A DNA stretch of 64,000 nucleotides, taken from Pomphorhynchus laevis (taxonomy: Eukaryota; Acanthocephala; Palaeacanthocephala; Echinorhynchida; Pomphorhynchidae). This document shows, one piece after another, positions 56,881 through 64,000 of this stretch. Each line of letters opens with the position of its first letter. Positions within the stretch are counted from its first letter, which is position 1. Location: assembly GCA_012934845.2 (NCBI GenBank), contig WNNJ02001990.1:1-64000 (forward strand), written 5' to 3'. The notes under the pieces are model-generated. The model was not told the origin of the DNA. It saw only the letters and a list, made by a program, of their open reading frames with translations, and ran no database searches. The translations under genes were made by a program, and so were the position numbers.

Positions 56881-57371
56881 AGCCAATCTCATTTATCTTT
56901 TGCAATATGCCGTTTTGCATTTTTTCTATTTAACATTGCTATTGTTAGAACTATGCTCGTTTTAATTTCTATACCTCCGCAGCTTGGCATTACGAAAGAA
57001 TTATACCAGTATCTAAGCAGTGATTCTTTCTTAATCTTATCCTTTCTATTTTCATATAGACATAATTTCGACACTTTACGGTACCATATCTCCTTTCGTT
57101 TGTAAATATATAACTCCTTTCGTAAATAAAAACATACATACCTTTTTATTATAAAAGATAAAATGTTATCAAGTCAAATGATGCTCAATATTTTTGAGTT
57201 GATGAGTATTTAAATTTACCCAAACACAATTGTTAATCAATTATATATTGGATTTGCGTAAATATTTATTAATTTTATATATTTTTAGTAAATTTTTGCC
57301 ATCTTTTTAGATACCGGATAACTGGATTCTACGTATATATAAGCTTTGTGAATAATCATTATTATTTACTA

Positions 57372-60300
57372 ATGATTCCTAATTCCGCCAATTTGTCGTT
57401 GACTAACTCAAACGAGAGCAGCCAACATGCACAAACGAATAATGAGCATGCCAACGGTAAAATTGCAAAATGTAAACTTGATAAAGCTGATCAAAGTTGC
57501 GAGCTGCAGCAAGAGTGTAATGGAAGCATCGACAAGCAGGACTCGGCAAATAAAGATAATGAAGTTTCTTTTGCAGATAAACGTATTAAGGATGAATTTA
57601 AAAAGGAAAAGCATGCAGCTAAACAGTTAGCCGAACAATTAAAACTGTTACAAGTTAATGACAACAAACCTAGCGAGTGGAAATTCTGGTCAACACAGCC
57701 TGTTGTTATGAATCCTGTTGAAAAAGTTTTTAACGAACCTATTCAGTCCAATGTCGACGAAACTAAGATACGTAAGGATCCGATATGCTTACCCGAGGGT
57801 TTTTCTTGGTCTGTCATTAATGTTGATGACAACAAAGAGGTAATTTTGCACTATCAAATGATTTATCTAAACAAGTAGTTATTAAGTTTTCATGTTTCTT
57901 CCGTAGTCACATGAATCCTAAACAGTAGTAGCCTTGTACATTACTAATCCACATGTAAATCGATATCATCAACACTTACCTAATGATGATAATTAAACGT
58001 GCTTAGTAGTGCTTGTGCCGCTTTCGGTATTTGTGTGGCAAAATGAGATTATATCAAGTCAATATTATTAATTATCAATTAATAATTAATAATCATTGAT
58101 AATGATCAATAAGTTAGGATCTTGATTAATTAATAATTGATTGTTAATTATTATTTGTAATTTCGTATTTACAGGTTTATAGTTACTAATAGGTTGCAGT
58201 GTTGTTCGCTGAGAAATTATAAAAATTATTTTTAAACAGCGCATTTTTATTGATTTCACTAATTTAATTAATTAATTTCATTATTATTAATTTAAAAGTA
58301 TTAAAATTAGCTCAATTTACAACATAAATAAATACATTTATCTCAAATGATACCATTCCGCGTGAATTTTTGTAATCATATAAGCCCGACGCGAAAGAAA
58401 GACGAAAAACACTGCTAGATGCCGTTTCGTCATCACCATGACTCATCAGTGCCAGATCATTCCCACTGCTGGATGCAGAGAAGCACTATGCTAGTCCTCC
58501 TCTGCATATCAACTCAATTTATAACTCAACTCATATCAACTCAACTCATTTAATCAACTCAATATTCAGCTTATCCGCATTTCAGGAGGATTAATGCTTG
58601 TTGGAGAAAGCAACAGCTTAAACCACAAATTGAGTGGATTGTTTGATATAGTCTGATATATATCTGATATATGGTCTCTTATAGTTTTGGTCATTAGAGT
58701 TTCTACAAGCCTGGAATGATTTGCAGCCCATCTGTAATCAATATGTCTATTTATTCCAACATTGTATCCTTATTAGCAAGAGTCGTGGCTTGTGCTGCGT
58801 TGCCGTAGCTACCAACAGTCATCTTTATTCATGTCTATCACAATAATCTTTGATCAGTGAACATTTCCTAAAGAAGGAGGGATATTTGTTTTCATAATTA
58901 CGACAAACAGGGTCTATGGTAATATAAACAATACCACTCACAATGTTTATTGTACTCTTTACAAGAAACAGAAAATGGGGCCTTTGCAAGAGTAACCTCA
59001 TTGCCTAATTTACAACATCTTTGGCAGGGCTGATTTGTGTAAGGTAATAAATGTAATTTAATAGCAAGTGTAATTTTTAATTTGTAATTTCAACTTTATA
59101 TAAATATAAATTATATTAAAAGCTGATATTATCTTTTTTAACAGACCACCCATTATATCTTATTTTATTATCATAATATATTAATCAAATCAGCTAACTG
59201 AGTCTACGTATTTAATATAATTATAAAAAAACAAAACATAATAATGCTAAATCAAAATTTAATAATTAAATAATAAAATAAATAATTGTTTTTAGATTTT
59301 TTATAATTTAAATCAAGTTAAAATAAAAAATTGAAATTTAAAAAGTCATTTTTATGAATTGACTAATAAATAACAGACGTTGCATCATAATAAGGATTAT
59401 AATGAATTATAATGTTTATAATTTTATAATTATAAACATTATAATATAATCATTAAATATAACTATTTTATAATTATATTATCATAATATAATAATGTTT
59501 ATAATTTTAAACTGAAAAAATTAAAATAAATCCACGAATAGAAGTGAATTATTAGAGATCATAAATATTTTTCTAAATCAAATAGATTATTTTATAGATT
59601 ATTTTTTAACTTTATATAAGTTGAATTTATACCACCGAACTCACAAATCAAATGTAATTAATAGAAATATATGAAATACAGGCAATTGATGACTCGTTTT
59701 TTAGTTTTATGAATTGAACTAAACTTTTTCATCGTTGTTTTATAATAATTGCGTATTCATCTAATAATGACATAATAATTTCTAATTTTTTTTTATTATA
59801 TTATTAATTATTTTATTGACTAACAGAAAAGCTTAACAGTACTTGAACCTTAGTAAACCTCTGAAAGGAAATAGCAAAGCAAATGCTCCTCCGCCGGTTA
59901 CCAGTCCTACGTCTAATACGGTTTGCGTAAGCAGTGGCTTCACAGGACAGATTTATTTACAGAGGTTTTCCAAGGATCAAGTACTGTAGAAGTTGTGTAG
60001 CTACATGACTACACTGATGAGACCACCCGGTAGTGATGAGTATGCTAAGATCGAAACGCCTCATTTGGGGCTGGCATCTGTGGTAGGCGCATTCCGGGTT
60101 AAGAATCTTGACGGAGGTTGTAAAAATGCATTCAGCTTTATACTTTCCTGTTCGTGCGTAATACTAAAAAAGTAAAGTTAATTCTTCCAGATTTACAACT
60201 TTGTATTTCAGATTAATAAAACGTCATCAATTAATGAATTATTTTATTATTTTTAAAGATCGAAAACTAATCGAATTGTAATTACTGCCAAATTATATTG

Positions 60301-62684
60301 TTTACGACTTTAATAATAATTTATAAATAATTATCTAATTGCATTTATAAAATAGTTACAATTCAGCTTCCCGCAAACAGGCCTCAAAATCTTGTCCAAT
60401 AAAGAATTTAAAAATCAACGTTAGAAGTATTCCTTCTATGTTGCAATCATGACGTTGATTGTCGTGTGCACCTTACTTCAGACAAATTTGGGCGCATTTA
60501 CTTGCTTCTGTTATATTCTATACAAGCGAACAGAATGAGCTCCGTGGTAGCTACTCTTTTCTGGTACTTTGAGCATTTTCTATCTTCATGAAAAGTAAAA
60601 GCATCATTCGAGAAGTTTCACTATTCGTGGATCTCTTCCACTATTTGAGGATTTATTATTTTTTAATAGATAGATTTATTGATAAAGCTAATAAATAATT
60701 TAAATTTAGGTGTAATTAAACAAGGTTGTGGAACTGTAATTTTTTGTCGTCTTGTAATGAAGCTTCAAACCCTCATCGCAATTTTGTTAAATTTACACGT
60801 GCCAATATCTGAATAAACGGCATCTGTAGGAATGCATAATGGCAGAATAAGATTTCATGTTTGACATTGAATACTTTTCTGCTATCCGTTTTAAAATACA
60901 CTTAGCGGTTATTTCAAGTCCCCCAACTGTGGACATTATAAAGGAATGGAAAGAAGCTATTTCTAGTTAGCTGTATTTGTACATTTTTCTCCGTGACATT
61001 CGAATGCGCCTAGGATGTGATTTAAGGAGTACAACGGGGATGATGAGTCGTATACGCAAATGCTCACAAAGGACTATTGATTTTAAAATAATTATTATTT
61101 CTTTGAAAAAATGAAACAAAATGTTTGATACAATAATGTTTTGCAAAACGTCTGTTTGTTTTGTAGCTTCTTGAAGTTTATTTCCTTTTGAATGAAAATT
61201 ATGTGCAAGATGATGACAATATGTTTCGGTTTGATTATTCGAAAGACTTTCTGAAGTGGTAAGTGTAACTCTGACGTTTTTCGTTTATATTGTGCAAATG
61301 TGTTCGTCCATATCAATTTGGGATTGATGGATATTAATCATATATGTTTGTTCTATGATAATAATACATGTATGCTATATCCCACGATCACTTATTTCAA
61401 GTGGCATTTATTCTTGATGATATAGCCAAAATAATTTTATTATTATGATTCGACAATCGAGCTTTTGCATTTGCTGTAAATTGCAATGTTCATTGGTGTC
61501 CCACAAATTTTCGTGTACTCGATCATCTATTAGTAAAATTGAGTTCTGTGCATTTTTCTTGGAGAAACGCACACCTATAAACAACAACTTTAAAATTTTT
61601 ACTTGATTTCTTCGTATTTTTATTACAGACCAAAATATAGGCACAATTTATTAATAATTTTAATTAATATGCACATTTGTGCCATAAAATGTGTGCTTAA
61701 ATTATTAATTTATCCACATAAGTAAATTAATATTCATTAATTTTGTTTTTTATCAAAAAACATCTCTGCTTGTATCTATATCTGTCAATGTGGATACGAG
61801 CATTTGGTCGTTGATAAAATCTGCTTAAAATATACGTATTGTGATAGTTTATCTATCAGTATAAGCCTAAAGTATACGCAACATGTTCATGTGACCTGTT
61901 TGCATTGTAATCAAACCGATTTTATAAGTTCAATTTGTTGAACGAGTCAGTTAAATGTAGAGATTAAGCGTATATGATTTCATAATTACGTTATCTATTG
62001 ATAAATTAATCACGTAGAGAGAAACGTTTTCAAAAAAAACCTTTGTTTTATTTCAAAATGTATTTGAAAAGAAGCCAAAAATATTCACACTAATTCAATT
62101 TAATAAATACCTAAATACTTTATGTTTTATAGGATTTTTACTCATATGTTGCATAGAAACCTTTAGCCATTAGGTAGAATTTCATACAATTCAGTTCATT
62201 TCTTCAAAGTTTCTCTCATCTCCTAAAATGTAACGTTTTGCTTCTTGACTCATAGTTGTTTCCACGGATATTATTGGGTTGTAAAAATTCACCAGTTATT
62301 AGCAGTTACATATACTTGGATCATCATACAAATTTTGGACATAAGCATAAATATGCATTTGTATGAAAATCCTGAACAAATTGAGCAAAATGAAGTTGCC
62401 AAATTGTATAAATATTTCCTATTTTACATGGAATGATTAATAAATGTTGTTTATTTAAGAATTTTTTATAAAACTTTGTTTTTATCTCTTGTAGAATTTA
62501 TTAAATAATGAATTATTAAAAATCGAATAAAATAAATTGAATTGTTCATAAGAAAATATAATTTCAGGGCTTTGTGTTCGCCTGGATGGTTGAGCGATTG
62601 GCATGTTGGAATTAGAGCCACCAAGAGTAAGAAACTTTTAGGCTTCATTAGTGGAGTTCCGGCTACAATACAAATACGTGGAAA
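57372..62684 (+). CDS. NMT: N-myristoyltransferase (NMT), first exons, runs beyond the window
   Basis: Three coding exons join in phase. Exon 57372-57839 has 156 codons, starts [10 protein letters not shown] and ends at a GTAATT donor. Exon 61167-61258 reads [18 protein letters not shown] then [13 protein letters not shown]. Exon 62568-62684 reads [20 protein letters not shown] then [18 protein letters not shown], with a GTAAGC donor. Introns are 3327 and 1309 bp. Residues about 1-95 are a polar, Lys/Glu-rich, low-conservation leader. The family signature begins at [10 protein letters not shown] and LPEGFSW, then [16 protein letters not shown] and W.L..PGW...WH.G.R......L.GFI...PA.I. NMT transfers myristate from myristoyl-CoA to N-terminal glycines of proteins in the cytosol. 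This part holds the start of the acyl-CoA-binding lobe. The remaining exons (from the VEINFLCVHKKLR block on) were not found before 64000. ATG at 57372 is the first in frame. Confidence 0.93.
58420..58460 (-). ncRNA. Hammerhead ribozyme core
   Basis: The minus strand reads CTGATGA, then stem II GTCAT-GGTG-ATGAC (perfect 5 bp, 4-nt loop), then GAAAC. These are the two invariant core strings of a hammerhead at correct spacing. The 13-bp direct repeat GCATC(C/T)AGCAGTG brackets it at a 54-bp period (58464-58476 and 58410-58422, minus-strand reading), as expected for tandem terminal units of Penelope-like elements or retrozymes. I cannot fix stems I and III with certainty, so activity is unproven. 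Confidence 0.65.
58870..59050 (-). mobile_element. Possible Penelope-like element relic (cysteine-rich nuclease linker)
   Basis: A minus frame gives [39 protein letters not shown]: paired cysteines and a C/H pattern like the zinc-binding linker ahead of the GIY-YIG nuclease in PLEs. It lies on the same strand and about 400 bp upstream of the hammerhead core. Evidence is weak on its own; the arrangement parallels the relic at 1858-2365. Confidence 0.3.
59330..59405. repeat. Dispersed repeat family, unit 5 (partial)
   Basis: AATTGACTAATAAATAACAG and the flanking AAATCAAGTTAAAATAAA block match the start of unit 3 (about 45960-46040). Confidence 0.75.
59838..59985. repeat. Inverted repeat with 26-bp arms
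   Basis: AGTACTTGAACCTTAGTAAA...CTCTG (59838-59863) pairs with the complement of 59960-59985 at 23 of 26 positions. The loop of about 96 bp is GC-richer than its surroundings. It may be the end structure of a small element. Confidence 0.75.
60012..60060 (+). other. CTGATGAG...CGAAAC pair, weak hammerhead-like motif
   Basis: CACTGATGAGACC and, further on, GATCGAAACGCC occur in the right order, but a clean stem II between them is not visible. It lies 30 bp after the inverted repeat 59838-59985. Low confidence. Confidence 0.2.
61259..62567 (+). other. NMT intron 2
   Basis: A GT..AG intron of 1309 bp. Small open frames inside (for example 61644-61408 minus and 62245-62436 plus) show no family I recognise. 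Confidence 0.85.
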
Positions 62685-63800
62685 GTAAGCAGCTTTATTA
62701 AGTAAATTCAATTACTTTAATTCAATGAACAGAAAAGTTAAAATATAATTAATTAAAAATCAAACACTGATGGGGCTCTTATTAGAATTCAAAAATTCAA
62801 ATGATGGAACAAAGTATATATATAATTGTAAATAAACTTTAAAATATATTTTCTGCTATTAAAAATATTATTTGCATACAAAGCTCGCTGATATAATATA
62901 TTGACATTTTGTCACAACTCGAGTTACCTGCCATCCCACAAAGATTTATGCGGATGTTGACAACTTGGCAAGTTGCCATACATTTTTAACTGCAATAAAA
63001 TGTTATTCAGATTTATTAGAACTTCTAAAATTTTAAAGAAACACATTAACATTTACTCTAGATTTTCAAATGAAATCGTTTATTTTTGATTATCAAAATT
63101 TCCATCATCAGTAAATAATATTGTTTTTTACGAAACAATTTTAATGAATGCAGATGCTTTTGAAAATTTAAAGAATAAATTTTAATCTGTTTTGTATGTT
63201 ATTTCTATACTAATGACTGAGTGATTGTTTGGCAACGAAACCTGAAAATGTTTCTGTTGTTAAACAAGATATATAAGATAGTTACCAAACATCCTTATTA
63301 CTAGACGTCATTAGTATTCTTATATATTTATAAGATCATTATCAAACGCTCTTACTACAATACGTCATAAATTCGTGAAAGCATACAATTTAGGATTCAA
63401 AACAAATCAATTACAGCCGTTAATATTTTTAAGATAATGTCAGCAGTTTGAAAATGCTTGGCTACATTTCGAAGGTTCGTATTTTTTAGTTTTTAAAGTG
63501 ATTTCGCCCATAATTAAAAATATATTATTTTTTAATTAACATGTTTGATATTCACTATTATATCATCTTCAGCATGTTGTAGTTGGTTGTAATTAGTTTA
63601 ACTTATTAAAAATCTTTGATAAATTATTATAAAAATCTTTCTCCTGTATTTAACCTCTGAGTTTGCAAAACTGATTTTATACAAATTACACACATCACTT
63701 TAAACAACTGGATTGCCTCCATATCACAAATTTAACGTAAAATGAATAAAACTCGTTATTTCAAGTAAAACAAAAACCCAAACTGACTAAGATTTAGATA
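62685..63800 (+). other. NMT intron 3 (start); no exon recognised
   Basis: It follows a GTAAGC donor. AT-rich, and the next conserved NMT block was not found. Confidence 0.5.
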
Positions 63801-63809
63801 AATCCAAGT

Positions 63810-63945
63810 CAGTATTATAATAATATTATAATATTATTAATAATATTAATAATAATATTAATAATAATATATAATATTATATATAATATAATATTTATAA
63901 TATTATATTATTAATATTATATATAATAATAATAATAATCTGAGA
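63810..63945. repeat. (ATT/AAT)-rich low-complexity tract
   Basis: About 135 bp of imperfect AATAAT / ATTATA units, partly self-complementary. Confidence 0.9.
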
Positions 63946-64000
63946 AATTTTATTTTCCTCACTTCCGCTTGTAAGCGATGGAGGTAGAAAATACAGTCAA

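Larger units (their letters stand above)
57840..61166 (+). other. NMT intron 1, carrying repeat material
   Basis: This GT..AG intron of 3.3 kb holds a hammerhead core on the minus strand (58420-58460), a possible PLE relic (58870-59050, minus), a dispersed repeat copy (59330-59405) and an inverted repeat (59838-59985). No host exon was recognised within it. Confidence 0.85.

Noticed and set aside
62245-62436. NMT exon candidate ([10 protein letters not shown])
   Set aside because: The true exon for that block was found at 61167-61258 with matching phase and a far better motif match.

Overview
This is AT-rich DNA from an invertebrate animal. A nematode is my best guess, at low confidence. The reasons are spliced host exons with very small introns (41, 46, 47, 49 and 68 bp), GT..AG borders throughout, and a dense load of CR1-type LINEs, RTE and Jockey-like LINEs, Penelope-like (PLE) relics and one Ty3/Gypsy element. 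No bacterial-style genes, rRNA, tRNA or CRISPR were seen.

Two host genes are visible only as spliced exons. On the minus strand, eight exons between 7810 and about 4570 join in phase into the N-terminal part of a WD40 protein matching WDR75 (Utp17/Nan1), a pre-rRNA processing factor. Its downstream part is not found: an old RTE LINE (4440-2430, minus) lies just beyond the last recognisable exon, and the 3' end of an old CR1 LINE (8837-7840, minus) abuts the first exon. On the plus strand, exons at 57372-57839, 61167-61258 and 62568-62684 join in phase into the start of N-myristoyltransferase (NMT), which runs off the right end of the window.

The centre (about 7.8-43.1 kb) is a nest of non-LTR retrotransposons. 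Copies A (8990-13262), D (21895-28872, minus) and E (31642-36212, plus) belong to one two-ORF family; B (13540-16550, minus), G (37870-41480, minus) and the 29230-30054 remnant are a diverged sister subfamily. C (16925-21243, minus) is a different CR1-type LINE, and 7840-8837, F (30058-37860, plus) and H (41490-43110, minus) are its older relatives. E is nearly complete (ORF1 plus a 922-residue ORF2) and sits inside F at a point where the flanking F coding sequence resumes, with a candidate ATTAC duplication. A Ty3/Gypsy element with identical 98-bp LTRs and a TGTGT duplication (24877-28496) is inserted in D.

The right third (43.1-64 kb) is mostly AT-rich DNA with PLE pieces, a dispersed repeat in at least five copies, a Jockey-like LINE (54250-56880) preceded by an inverted 231-bp copy of its own 3' end with a 10-bp duplication, several palindromes, and a strong hammerhead-ribozyme core on the minus strand inside NMT intron 1 (58420-58460). 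Weaker hammerhead-like motifs lie downstream of the two PLE relics near 2.3 kb and 45.3 kb, which suggests that these motifs belong to PLE ends.
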